From assembly GCF_045679555.1 (NCBI RefSeq), contig NC_092098.1, positions 18,861,038 through 18,925,037 on the forward strand: 64,000 nucleotides of DNA. Direction: 5' to 3'. The stretch comes from Salvelinus alpinus (taxonomy: Eukaryota; Chordata; Actinopteri; Salmoniformes; Salmonidae). The notes under the pieces are model-generated. The model was not told the origin of the DNA, ran no database searches, and saw nothing but the letters and a program-made list of their open reading frames with translations. Below, one piece after another: positions 22,804 through 36,136 of this stretch; position 1 is the stretch's first letter, and every line of letters starts with the position of its first letter. The position numbers were made by a program, and so were the translations under genes.

Positions 22804-25800
22804 ACTATATGAAAATTATATACAGTACTTGGCTTAGGCAGGAGCTCCTTTCTTCATTCAAGGAACCATTGAACCATGATTTACTGTACTTTGAAAAAGC
22901 ACCTGTGTTGAATACAGCAACATGTGTAGGCTAGAGGTTAAAAGAGATTTTGAAGAGCTCTTGATACCAGAGATATCTTGTGAGTTCTGTTAATGGAAAA
23001 CCCAATGTCGTATTTGTTTGCACTTGTATAACCTATCCAAAAAGTGTTTGCTCAAATATATTAATTGGACTCTAGGGAGAAAGTTGATCAGCTTCTGTTG
23101 TTCTCTTTAAATGCTAATGAGGAGGAATTAAACTTTTCCTTTAAATTATTTTGCTTACCTTTTGCTTACCTTCGATCTATATTATGTATAAACTGAGACT
23201 AATGACTCTAGGTTTGAATAAAGTGGAGCTGGTATCAGACAAAACAAAATAGTGTTTGTTTTGAACAACTGAAGATTTTCAAAGTTTACCTCACCACTAG
23301 AGACCAATGAACAAAGGGAGTGCATCTGGTCCACGGGAGTCTTACAACAGAAGAGCTACAGTAACAACATCTACAAATATTGACTCACAAAAGAACTCAG
23401 TGATATCTATTAAGATCTCTGGTTCTTATCACAGAGGGATCAGAACAAAGGACCAGACAAGATGCTTTCTGATGATTAGATGATTCAGAAGAACATGCAA
23501 GGACAAGGAAGCTCTGCTGTGGAGATTATTCAAGTAAACTACAGTAACGCACCAAAGTGAAATAAACAAATGATGATGATGAAGAGGAAATGACAGTCTT
23601 ATGTTTTTTCAAATGAGTTTTGACTGGTATGTGATTTAGTGTGTTCAGTACATGGCACATATATTCCATGTCTAGCACGGATGATTGGTTTGAGGGACGG
23701 GCTTTGGAAGGGCCGGCCTAGCAGAGTGGATGGAAGACTGGGAGCAGCCAGCTGCGATGCATGGGGGAACGCACAGTGGAGAGAGGGGCTTGACAGACGT
23801 GCCGGTAAGGATAGTGAATGTGTTGCATCTAAGGGCTTGTCCATGAGGGAAGGATGGAGCCAAAGTTGAATGTCAAATGGTAGACTGTTGAGAGATGACT
23901 AAAGCGTGAGTGTCATACAGACATTGGAAGATTCTGAGTGACACCTTCTTACACTCTAAATGGCCGATTTGCAGCTGCAGCACAATGCAATGAGGACCCT
24001 GAAAGTGGAAGCTGTGGGTCATGCAATAAATTGTTAGCTGGTGCCTGGCAAACGCACACGTGTCAGAGTAATGCCTCTGTACATTCCTCCATTTGATACA
24101 TGGCTTGGGAATAAAGTGGATGTATGCCTTTTATAGGAGTGATCTATTCATCCTTACAATAAGATGCCATTCTCATAAGAGATCCCTCTACTTTACTGAT
24201 AACCCTGGTGCCCCAAACTAGGCTTGTAATGTGAGCGAGCATCAAGAAAAACATTCATGCTCCTGTTGTAATCCATCTAGAGATCCATGTTGCGTGTGTT
24301 GGCCAATTACTCAAAAAGCTTTTATGTGAAAATGCACATGCACACGACTCATTTCACTGGTACCATGCAACCATGTGTTTTTCATCTATGGCATAGCATT
24401 TGATTATTTGACATACAGTATTTTCATACAGGTTGTACTCTGTCAATGATTTGTATTTAAACATTGAAACAGTGTTGTCAAGATTGATCATGTCCTCTGA
24501 TTTAAACAGCAATACCACCCACAGACTCTAGCAAGAACTCTCCAGGTGTTTTCAAATCATAGTTCCAGTGCTTTCAATTCAAGTCCATTATGTTTCAATG
24601 TCTACTGGCAGTTTAGAGCATAAGAACAGAGATTGCTTGTGTAATTTGCTCTGAACTTCAGCACCAGAAATGGTGGGGAGCACCCTTAAAACCAAGTTGT
24701 ACCATTCGTCAAACTGCAAATTAAACCAGCCAATAAAAGGCTTGTACTAGTTCCCATAAACCACCAAGCATTTCTGCATAGGGTGATACATGCCAGGCTT
24801 CTAAGCCTAACATACTGAATTTCATGTTGAGCTAGAACTGCCCACATTCTGGGTGGGTTGCCATGGGGCTTGCTGATAAAAAGGTTACTGTCAGGTTGCT
24901 TAACGAATCACACAATTAGATGTTTGTATAAGGGAGGAGCTCCCCTGAGTTAGAGGCTGCCTACAATCAGCAGAAGAAATCAATTGCTACTACTCAGATT
25001 ACAGGAAATATTAGGGTGTCATCTCATTCATAACAGATCATCGTAACAGACATTGTTCCGTAAATAGGTACGGCAGACAGCTGGTGGACAAGACTATTGT
25101 ATCGCCCATGGTTATCCTCGGTAATATTGAATTATCATTGAATTATGCATACATACCACTTTCATTTGTGTTTTTTGTAGTTATTGTCTAATAATAATAT
25201 ACTTTAATTCCTACCAATACATCTTTGTAGAGTATTTGGATTCCCTAAAATTATAAACCTATCTTCTATGAACAGCAGGCTGATGCATTGGGCCTCTTTT
25301 GAGCCCCAGAAACAAACATGTATCTTTAAAGGAGATAAATCAATGCCTTCAGCACTTAATTTGATAGCCTCATGTAGCTAACAGTCCATTAGGCGCTGTG
25401 ACAACCCAGAGCACCCTGTGAATGTTTACGATCCGTAGGTGTCAAAGCACAACGGGAAAGTCACAGTGAAACATGCTGCCTGTCAGGTCGTAACCTCAAA
25501 TATTCTGCAAAGCTGCAAAAGTTGAACCTGTGTCAATGGATTACTTTCTCAGGAGATGCAGCTTGTGCTACATTCTGAAAATGGTTATTGCATTAGGAAG
25601 AGTCACCTTTCATTTGCGCATAACAGTGTAGGAAGAGAAGATTTCAGTGCCTCCCTTTGCCTCCTCCATTCCTGGGCCTGCTTCATTAGCATTAGCATTG
25701 GCGTTCGGGTGGGGAGAGAAAGTGATATCTTCACAGTCCACAGGCCTGCCTGCCCTGTGACAAGGTGAAAGATGATGATAGAGTACGAGACCCCAGAGTT

Positions 25801-26690
25801 GTAGAAGAGCAAAGGACGAGGCTACAGTCAAGTGCAGTGGGTCCCAGCATCCAAAACAGTGCTGTGGGTGTACGTGTGTCACTTGTTGTAGACGTCCATT
25901 AGATGTTGGCTGTGAATGATTACTTGGAGAACAGTGCTACATTTGATGAGAGAGTAACAGTAACTACACATTTTCTATAGTCAAAACAAGAATTGACAGT
26001 TGACCAATCAGCAACAGAGCATGTAAAAAGTTATTTACTGATGTCCAGTTCATCGCTCTGAAGGCCGTACTATACAATTCCATTTCACCAATTCACCTAC
26101 TGTATGCAACAGCAATCAAAGAGGAGAGGAGAAGAACCATATAGTTGTATGCTGTGAATGTACAACAGTGTGATGTAAAGAGGCTACCAAGCAAGAGACA
26201 TCGAGAGTGAACGAGAGGTCTACTCTACGTGTTATTAAGCTGTAATCCATTATTATAGTCCGCCCAGTCCCCCACTCTGCTCTGCTCTGCAAGCTGTGAC
26301 AACTCCGTGTGAAGGGACAGGTTTCACTCAGGGTCAAAACAATCCTAGCACTCTCACTTAATTGGACTCCTGTCTTCCCTGGTGGTATGGACAGAGCAGA
26401 GCTGGTGTACTGGGTATAACCTAGTATTGGATCATCTCTATACTATAGGTCACGCTTCCTGGGTTTCCATACAAAAAAATGGATGAACAAAAAAAATGGA
26501 TAGTCCCGTACACCTTCAAACATTCAACCTCCAGCTGCGTACCCCCTCTAGCATCAGGGTCAGCACACTCTCAAATGTTGTTTTTTGCCGTCATTATAAG
26601 CCTGCCACACACACACACACACTATACGATACATTTATTAAACATAAGAATGAGTGTGAGTTTTTGTCACAACCCGGCTCGTGGGAAGTG
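22804..26690. other. No gene recognised
   Basis: Nearly 3.9 kb, the longest stretch without an identified mobile element. Frames at 23599-23869 and 25603-25882 are GC-richer but show no domain. A short (AC)n lies at 26609-26626. It may be ordinary intronic or intergenic sequence, or hold diverged repeats I did not recognise. Confidence 0.45.
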
Positions 26691-26699
26691 ACAAAGAGC

Positions 26700-28330
<1,631 letters not shown>

Positions 28331-29242
28331 CTAGAATATATGACTGTCCGCTGGTAGATGGGTTTCTTACCTTACATATGACCCAGGCAAAAACAATGTC
28401 TCTGTCTCTTACTTATTTTTGCATCTGCTACTTGAATGAAGCCACATCCACCTGCAGAGCTGCATTGGTGAGACATTTATGAGATGTGCTGAAGGCATCC
28501 ATAAATCTATCAGAATGAGCTGGGGGGCCCTTACGGCTCTTCGGACATGTAAGTATGAATTGGCCTTTAGTTAGCGATGGGTCGTGGTGAGGCAGTGTTT
28601 GATTAGTGTTGTCACATGGTTGAGCTGCAGTAATGGACCGAGTGGGGCTGCTGCTGCTGCTTGTCTCTGTATCCAGACACTGCTTATGACACACTGTTGT
28701 TTTATAGCCCCAGAGGATTGCCACTTAAAATATATATCTTATTTTCACTATTTAAATGTTCTACTTTTTATTCATGAGTGCTGTTTTTTCCAAAGGAGAG
28801 AGTATTGGACTTTGAAAAACATGAGTCTGTTCACTTGAAACAAGGAAACCCCTTAAATACAATAGTTATTTCTATAAGCACAGGATAATATAATGCATAA
28901 AATTGCAAATATATTCAAGGCTTATTCTTTAAGCTTATCAATTATTTATGGGAATATATCTTCTATTGCACATTTTATGTCCCACAAATATGCCAATTTC
29001 TGAATAAGCTTACAGTATATTAATGATTTATGATAATAACTCTTTTATGTTGGAAGAAAAATGCTATTAGACATTTAAATTAGTGGTGGTGATTTTGCCT
29101 CTGGAGAGAAATGAAGCATGGCAACCTTGGGTTGGACTTGCCAGAATTGGGTCAACAATTTATTTGGGTGTGTGGGTGTGTATGCATAGTTGTTTGTATC
29201 TGGCTGTGCGTGTTTGCGTGTGTGTATGTGTGTTCTTATCTA
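28331..29242. other. No gene recognised
   Basis: A minus-strand frame at 28428-28724 has no known motif. 28840-29080 is very AT-rich. A GT-rich run (29165-29240) leads directly into the Tc1 terminus. Confidence 0.45.
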
Positions 29243-29599
29243 CAGTACCAGTCAAAAGTTTGGACACACCTACTCATTCAAGGGTTTTTCTTTATTTTTA
29301 CTATTTTCTACATTGTTGAATAATGGTGAAGACATCGAAACTATGAAATAACACATATGGAATCATGTAGTAACCAAAAAAGTGTCAAACAAATTAAAAT
29401 ATATTTTATATTTGAGGTTCTTCAAAGTAGCCACCCTTTGCCTTGATGACAGCTTTGCACACTCTTGGCATTCTCTCAACCAGCTTCATGAGGTAGTCAC
29501 CTGGAATGCATTTCAATGAACAGGCGTGCCTTGTTAAAAGTTAATTTGTGGAATTTCTTTCCTTCTTAATGCGTTTGAGCCAATCACTTGTGTTGTGAC

Positions 29600-30172
29600 C
29601 AGTGGTGGAAAAAGTACCCAATTGTCGTACCTTAATAAAAAATGACTCGAGTAAAAGTGAAAGTCACCAAGTAAAATCCTACTTGAGTAAAAGTCTAAAA
29701 GTATTTCGTTTTAAATATAATTAAGTATCAAAAGTAAATGTTATTGATAAAATATACTTAAGTAGTAAAAGTATAAATATTTTAAAATGTCCTTATATTA
29801 AGAAAACCAGACGGCACCATTTTCTTGTTTAAAAAAAATGTATGGATATCTAGGGGCACGCTCCAAAACTCGGACATCATTTACAAACGAAGCATGTGTT
29901 TAGTTAGTCCGCCAGATCAGAGGCAGTAGGGATGACCAGGGATGTTCTCTTGATAAGTGTGGGAATTAGACCATTTACCTGTCCTGCTAAACAGTCAGGG
30001 GAAAAAATATGGAGTAAAAAGTACATCATTTTCTTTGGGAATGTAGTGAAGTAAAAGTTGTCAAAACTATAAATAGTAAAGTAAATTACAGATACCCCCC
30101 AAAACTACTCAAGTAGTACTTTCAAGTATTTTTACTTGAAGTATTTTTACTTATCAATACTTTACACCACTG
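29600..30172. mobile_element. hAT-type MITE with single 44-bp unit
   Basis: The ends are CAGTGGTGGAAAAAGTACCC and AATACTTTACACCACTG in inverted orientation. The flanks GTTGTGAC (29592-29599) and GTTGTGAT (30173-30180) form an 8-bp target duplication with one mismatch, the size made by hAT transposases. The element is 573 bp with no ORF. At about 29892-29942 it contains one copy of the unit that is tandemly repeated some 79 times in the sibling element at 49804-55077 (gtgtttagttagtccgccag; atcagaggcagtagggatga). Confidence 0.9.
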
Positions 30173-31053
30173 GTTGTGATAAGGTGGGGGTGGTATACAG
30201 AATATAGCCCTATTTGGTAAAAGACCAAGTCCATATTATGGCAAGAACAGCTCAAATAAGTAAAGAGAAACGACACTCCATCAAGTACATTCGCAAAATC
30301 CATCAGGCGCTATGGTCCAAGCACACCACGACAGTCGTGAAGAGGGCACGACAAAACCTATTCCCCCTCAGGAGACTGAAAAGATTTGGCATAGGTCCTC
30401 AGATCCTCAAAAGGTTCCACAGCTGCACCATCGAGAGCATCCTGACTGGTTGCATCACTGCCTGGTATGGCAACTGCTCAGCCTTCGACCGCAAGGCACT
30501 ACAGAGGGTAGTGCGAACGGCCCAGTACATCACTGGGGCCAAGCTTCCTGCCATCCAGAGTAGAGGTCGACCGATTATGATTTTTCATACGCCGATACCA
30601 ATACCAATTATTGGAGGGCCAAAAAAAGCCGATACCGATTAATCGGCCGATTTTTAAAAATGTATTTGTAATAATGACAATTACAACAATACTGAATGAA
30701 CACTTACTGTATTTTAACTTAATATAATACATCAATAAAATCAATTTAGCCTTAAATAAATAATGAAACATGTTCAATTTGGTTTAAATAATGCAAAAAC
30801 AAAGTGTTGGAGAAGAAAGTAAAAGTGCAATATGTGCCATGTAAGAAAGCTAACGTTTAAGTTCCTTGCTCAGAACATGAGAACATATGAAAGCTGGTGG
30901 TTCCTTTAAACATGAGTCTTCAATATTCCCAGGTAAGAAGTGTTTTTAGGTTGTAGTTATTATAGGAATTATAGGACTATTTCTCTCTATACGATTTGTA
31001 TTTCATATACCTTTAACTATTGGATGTACTTATAGGCACTTTAGTATTGCCAG

Positions 31054-31251
31054 TGTAACAGTATAGCTTCCGTCCCTCTCCTCGCCCCTACCTGGGCTCG
31101 AACCAGGAACACATCGACAACAGCCACCCTCGAAGCAGCGTTACCCATGCAGAGCAAGGGGAACAACTACTCCAAGTCTCAGAGCGAGTGACGTTTGAAA
31201 CGCTATTAGCGCGCACCCCGCTAACTAGCTAGCCATTTCACATCGGTTACA
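31054..31251. mobile_element. 198-bp TG...CA element with tRNA-like boxes
   Basis: Bounded by TGTAACAG and CGGTTACA, with CCAG duplicated on each side (31050-31053 and 31252-31255). The related hAT-like copy at 53785-55006 has the empty site, with a single ccag, in reverse complement near 54570-54582. On the minus strand there is a B-box-like CCTGGTTCGAGCCCAGG (plus 31110-31126), and nearer its start a loose A-box-like TGGCTAGCTAGTTAGCGG. TG/CA ends and a 4-bp duplication fit a tiny solo LTR or TRIM; the tRNA-like boxes fit a pol III unit. I cannot decide between them. Confidence 0.65.
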
Positions 31252-31488
31252 CCAGCCTAATCTCGGGAGTTGATAGGCTTGAAGTCATAAACAGCTCAAT
31301 GCTTGAAGCATTGCGAAGAGCTGCTGGCAAAACGCACGAAAGTGCTGTTTGAATGAATGCTTACGTTTGAACTTATGCTTACCGTTCCGTATTTTCTAAA
31401 GGGTGGCATCCATATGTCTAAATATTCCTGTTACATTGCACAACCTTCAATGTTATGTCATAATTACGTAAAATTCTGGCAAATTAGT

Positions 31489-31980
31489 TCGCAACGAGCC
31501 AGGCAGCCCAAACTGTTGCATATACCCTGACTCTGCGTGCAATGAACGCAAGAGAAGTGACACAATTTCACCTGGTTAATATTGCCTGCTAACCTGGATT
31601 TCATTTAGCTAAATATGCAGGTTTAAAAATATATACTTCTGTGTATTGATTTTAAGAAAGGCATTGATGTTTATGGTTAGGTACAGTTGTGCAACGATTG
31701 TGCTTTTTTCGCAAATGCGCTTTTGTTAAATCATCCCCTGTTTGGCGAAATTGGCTGTCTTTGTTAGGAAGAAATAGTCTTCACACAGTTCGCAACGAGC
31801 CAGGCGGCCCAAACTGCTGCATATACCCTGACTCTGTTGCAAGAGAAGTGACACCATTTCCCTAGTTAAAAGAAATTCATGTTAGCAGGCAATATTAACT
31901 AAATATGCAGGTTTAATAATATATACTTGTGTATTGATTTTAAGAAAGGCATTGATGTTTATGGTTAGGTACACGTTGGA
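31489..31980 (+). repeat. Internal 302-bp-spaced duplication in hAT-like element
   Basis: gcaacgagccaggcagccca at 31492 recurs as gcaacgagccaggcggccca at 31792-31812. Following both are atataccctgactctg and, later, tgcaggtttaa and ttgattttaagaaaggcatt. The copies are diverged, so the duplication is not recent. The other copy of the element at 53785-55006 shows only one version. Confidence 0.8.
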
Positions 31981-32224
31981 GCAATGACATTAAGTGCATT
32001 AAAATCAAGTCCTTTTTCGCGAATGAGCACCGCATCGATTATATGCAACACAGGACACGCTAGATAAACTAGTAATATCATCAACCATGTGTAGTTAACT
32101 AGTGATTATGATGGATTGATTGATTGATTGTTTTTTATAAGACAAGTTTAATGCTAGCTAGCAACTTACCTTGGCTTCTTACTGCATTCGCGTAACAGGC
32201 AGGCTCCTCGTGGAGTGCAATGTA

Positions 32225-32425
32225 AAGCAGGTGGTTAGAGCGTTGGACTAGTTAACTATAAGGTTGCAAGATTGAATTCCCGAGCTGACAAGGTAAAAAT
32301 CTGTCGTTCTGCCCCTGAACAAGGCAGTTAACCCATCGTTCCTAGGCCGTCATTGAAAATAAGAATGTGTTCTTAACTGACTTGCCTAATTAAATAAAGG
32401 TGTAAAAAAAAAATAATAATAAAAA
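32225..32425 (+). mobile_element. tRNA-derived SINE carried inside the hAT-like element
   Basis: It has a head (gcaggtggttagagcgttgg) with an A-box-like part, a degenerate B box (ggttgcaagattgaattccc), the body ctgtcgttctgcccctgaac and a tail (aactgacttgcctaattaaa, then taaaggt) ending in an A-rich run (32403-32430). The sibling copy at 53785-55006 lacks it: there gagtgcaatgtaa runs straight into tcggccataatcgg (reverse complement of 53870-53895). The tail differs from the ctctggataag type, so this SINE relies on a different LINE partner. Confidence 0.88.
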
Positions 32426-33080
32426 AAGAAAGTTGGCCAAATCGGTGTCCAAAAATACCGATTTCCGATTGTTATGAAAACTTGAAATCGGCCCTAATTA
32501 ATCGTCCATTCCGATTAATCGGTCGACCTCTAATCCAGAACCTCTATACCAGGCGGTGTAAGAGGAAGACCCTAGAAATTGTCAAAGACTCCAGCCACCC
32601 TAGTCATAGACTGTTCTCTCTTCTACCGCACGGCAAGCAGTACCAGAACGCCAAGTCTAGGTCCAAGAGGCTTCTTAACAGCTTCTACCCCAAGCCATAA
32701 GACTCCTGAAAACCTAATCAAATGGCTACCCTGACTATTTGCATTGCCCACCCCCCCCCCCATCTCTATTTTACACTGCTGCTACTCTCTGTTGTTATCA
32801 TCTATGCAGTCACTTTAATAACTCTAGCTACATGTACATATTACCTCAACTAACCCGTGCCCCCACACATTGTCTCTGTACCGGTACCCCCCGTATATAG
32901 TCTCACTATTGTTATTTTACTGTTGCTCTTTAATTACTTGTTACTTTTATTTCTTATTCTTATCTGTTTTTTTAAACTGCATTGTTGGTTAGGGGCTCGT
33001 AAGTAAGCATTTCACTGTAAGGTCTACCTACACCTGTTGTATTTGGCGCATGTGACAAATACAATTTGATTTGATTTGAT

Positions 33081-33880
33081 TAAACTGGCTCTCATGAGGA
33101 CTGCCACAGGAAAGGAAGACCCAGAGTTACCTCTGCTGCAGAGGATAAGTTTATTAGTTAACTTCACCTCAGATTGCAGCCCAAATAAATGCTTCACAGA
33201 GTTCAAGTAACAGACACATCTCAAAATCAACTGTTCAGAGGAGACTACGGGAGTCAGGCCTTCATGATCGAATTGCTGCAAAGAAATCAATACTAAAGGA
33301 CACCAATAATAAGAAGATACTTGCTTGGGCCAAGAAGCACGAGCAATGGAAATCTGTCCTTTGGTCTGATGAGTCCAAATTTGAGATTTTTTTTCTCCAA
33401 CTGCCGTGTTTTTGTGAGACGCAGAGTAGGTGAACGGATGCTCTCCGCATGTGTTGTTCCCACCGTGTAGCATGGAGGAGGAGGTGTGATGGTGTGGGGG
33501 TGCTTTGTTGGTGACACTGTCAGTGATTTATGTAGAATCCAAGCCACACTTAACCAGTACGGCAACCACAGCATTCTTCAGTGATACGCCATCCCATCTG
33601 GTTTGCGCTTAGTGGGATTATAATTTGTTTTTCAACAGGACAATGACCCAAAACACACCCCCAGGCTGTGTAAGGGCTATTTGACCAAGAAGCAGAGTGA
33701 TTGAGTACTGCATCAGATGACCTGGCCTCCACAATCACTTGACCTCAACCCAATTGAGATGGTTTGGGGTGAATTGAGTTAAAGAAAAGCAGCCAACAAG
33801 TGCTCAGCATATGTGGGAACTCCTTCAAGTCTGTTGGAAAAGCATTTGTCATGAAGCTGGTTGAGAGAATGCCAAGAGTG
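33081..33880 (+). pseudogene. Tc1 transposase, DDE part, broken
   Basis: The plus strand gives [13 protein letters not shown]-like text from 33105, [12 protein letters not shown] near 33360 (first Asp present), [12 protein letters not shown] near 33475, VFQQDNDPKHTPRLCKGYLT near 33630 (second Asp) and LDLNPIEMVWGELS near 33740 (Glu). Frames change several times and stops are present, for example before HGGGG. The C-terminal tail is cut at 33915. It belongs to the 29243 Tc1. Confidence 0.85.
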
Positions 33881-33915
33881 TGCTGTCATCAAGGCAAAAT
33901 CATTTTTAAGCTACT

Positions 33916-35103
33916 TTATTAACCGGAGTTGATAAAGAGTGAGAGGAGGGAGTGAGAGGTGCCACTAGCCGGCGGGGGAGTGGCTATTCTGTGAGCAAGT
34001 GACACAGGGAGCAGGGAGGAGGGAGGGAGAGAAGAGAGACCTCAACCAACCAAACCGTCTTGCGCAATAGTAGACTAATAGCTGCCATAGCTAGGTTATT
34101 TATCATCAAATATGATTACGTAGTACCTGTCTTGACTGCATCAAACCGGGATAAGCTAGTTATGCTAGCTAATGTTAAGCTGCAGTGCATGCGCTTTCCC
34201 ATCCTACAGTTACAAATAAAAGCTATGCCCAAATGTTGAGCAAACTAGAAATCCTACTGTAGCTGTTTGCCTTGATATTTTAAAGGTCGACTTTGGGCAC
34301 AAAAAACAGTCAAACTCCACCTCTTTCTCAATTTGAAAACAGAAATGGGGTGTGCCTTTAGTAGTTCATCGATGACGACGATAAGTTACACCCACTCGCC
34401 AGAAAAAGTAACTGTATTAGTTGACACGGGAGGTTTTCTATCGTAGCTAGTTCATTAGCTAAGATAGCCAGTGTAGCTAGCCACTTAGCTAGCTGAAAGC
34501 TAGTAGCTAGACCTACGAAGATGAGGTTACCTTAGCTGATTCCACTGCTCTAGTATCTGGGCGGAGAGGGAGACAGTCAGATTCAGGCACCCTCTTTTCA
34601 AGGTCTACTGCGCTCACTCTTCCAGTATTTGTTGATGTCATTTCAGAGGATTTATATTTGGCAGTAAAGATCGCTAAGAAATGGCACTTTTGTTGCCAAA
34701 TATCTTATTCATTTTTAAGCATTATTTAAGCATGATTTTTTTAAGCAACATTATTTTGTATGCATTATTTTAAGCAAACATGGTATGATGGTTCATTGAT
34801 CAGCTATACAGTTTACATTATACATTTTTAGCCCAAAGTTTAACTTTAAGTTTGATCTTTTTATTTTTATTTTTACAGTGCATTAAAATCAATAGGATTA
34901 GCTCTCACCACACTATCAGAACCAGTTATTTATTTCCAACCTGGTGTCAGTCATGTATCTGCATAATGACATAGACAGGAGGAGGTGGGGCGCACGACCT
35001 GCTAAAGTTATTCTATCATGTATACGTTTTCCTAAATCATATTTTAATGAGGTGTGGTGTTGTTTTGCTGTGCTTCATGGAGACCATCGTCGTTAAATTG
35101 ACA
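33916..35103. other. No gene recognised
   Basis: A purine-rich patch (33935-34045, gagagg/gggagg runs) and numerous gctagct motifs (34085-34520) are visible. No coding or mobile feature is supported. Confidence 0.45.
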
Positions 35104-35981
35104 TACACTACATTACCAAAAATATGTGGACACCTGCTCATCGAACATCTCATTCCAAAATCATGGGCATTAATATGGAGTTGGTCCCACTCCCTTGCTG
35201 CTATAACAGCCTCCACTCTTTTGAGAAAGCTTTCCACTAGATGTTGGAACATTGCTGAGGGTGACTTGCTTCCATTCAGCCACAAGAGCATCAGTGAGGT
35301 CAGGCTCTGATGTTGGGCGATTATGCCTGGCTCGCAGTCGGTATTCCAATTCATCCCAAAGGTGTTCGATGGGGTTGAGGTCAGGGCTCTATGCAGGCAA
35401 CTCAAGTTCTTCCACTCCGATCTCGACAAGCCATTTCTGTATGGACCTCGCTTTGTGCACTGGGGCATTGCCATGCTGAAACAGGAAAGGGCCTTCCCAA
35501 ACTGTTGCCACAAAGTTGGAAGCACAGAATCGTCTAGAATGTCATTGTATGATGTATGATGTATTTAAGATTTCCCTTCACTGGAACTAAGGGGCCTAAC
35601 CCGAACCATGAAAAACAATCTTCATCTCATTCAAACTTTACAGTTGGCACTATGCATTGGGGCGGGTAGCGTTCTCCTGGCATCCACCAAACCCAGATTA
35701 GTCCGTCGGACTGCCAGATGGTGAAGCGTGATTCGCGACTCCAGAGACCGCGTTTCCACTGCTTCAGAATCTAATGGAGCTTTACACCACTCAAGCCGAT
35801 ACTTGGCATTGAGCATGGTGATCTTAGGCTTGTGTGTGGCTGCTCTGCCATGGAAACCCATTTCATGAAGCTTACGACGAACAGTTCTTGTGCCGATGTT
35901 GCTTCCAGGGCAGAAATTTGACGAAGTAGCCGAATCCTTTAATTTCAAGGGGTGTCTACATACTTTTGTATATATATTGTA
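35104..35981 (-). mobile_element. Tc1-like transposon, internally deleted (minus)
   Basis: Ends tacactacattaccaaaaat at 35104 and cttttgtatatatattgta at about 35981, with the inner repeats atgtggacacc / ggtgtctacat in inverted orientation. The transposase is on the minus strand in several frames (MGFHGRAATHKPKITML near 35860; the region of the second Asp and NPIEHLW, out of frame, near 35350-35480). About 0.3 kb containing most of the helix-turn-helix domain is missing near 35905-35930. Same family as the fragment at 9968-10095. Confidence 0.85.
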
Positions 35982-36136
35982 TGAATACAATAAAGTAGAT
36001 ATACAGTATGTTTAAGCACTGACAACATTTTTGGAAACTATGGGCTGGACACTACCTCTACCAGGAAAAATGTTATAACTTGTTGTTAATTCATGTTATT
36101 AAAGTGTATAAAATACACTATCCACTAGTTATTGTA

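Larger units (their letters stand above)
30561..32532 (+). mobile_element. hAT-like element (TAGAGGTCGACCGATTA termini)
   Basis: Perfect 17-bp terminal inverted repeats TAGAGGTCGACCGATTA and TAATCGGTCGACCTCTA bound a 1972-bp element. They are flanked by ATCCAGAG (30553-30560) and ATCCAGAA (32533-32540), an 8-bp target duplication with one mismatch. The second copy at 53785-55006 lies in the opposite orientation. The termini also contain sub-terminal gccgatacc/ccgattaatcgg repeats. There is no transposase ORF. It carries two insertions (31054-31251 and about 32225-32425) and a 300-bp internal duplication absent from the other copy. Confidence 0.88.
30314..33080 (+). mobile_element. L2-type LINE, 5'-truncated, split by a hAT-like element
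   Basis: The LINE occupies 30314-30552 and 32533-33080. The first part encodes the end of the RT ORF (TVVKRARQNLFPLRRLKRFG; CTIESILTGCITAWYGNC; RKALQRVVRTAQYITGAKLP). The second continues with LYTRRCKRKTLEIVKDSSHP and RLLNSFYPKP, then a 3'UTR with a C-run at 32749-32760. The tail near 33060-33082 is (TTTGA)n. The insertion junction preserves ccatccaga on both sides. It sits in a Tc1 and is a different subfamily from the L2 at 37640-40258. Confidence 0.9.
29243..33915 (+). mobile_element. Tc1-like transposon exploded by nested insertions
   Basis: The left end, CAGTACCAGTCAAAAGTTTG preceded by TA, is intact at 29243. Tc1 sequence occupies 29243-29599, then about 30173-30313 (tggtaaaagaccaagtccat; gcaagaacagctcaaataag), then 33081-33915. 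The gaps are filled by a hAT MITE (29600-30172) and an L2 LINE piece (about 30314-33080). The transposase DDE part is at 33081-33880. The right end is truncated near 33915; the missing terminus of the family can be seen at 20428-20706. Before later insertions the Tc1 had also lost about 100 bp of its helix-turn-helix region. Confidence 0.9.

Noticed and set aside
23599-23869. Possible GC-rich exon
   Set aside because: Open frames exist on both strands without recognisable motifs or convincing splice sites.
30214-30642. 142-codon frame as a single protein
   Set aside because: It crosses three different elements (Tc1 relic, LINE C-terminus, hAT-like terminus); only the middle part is genuine LINE coding sequence.
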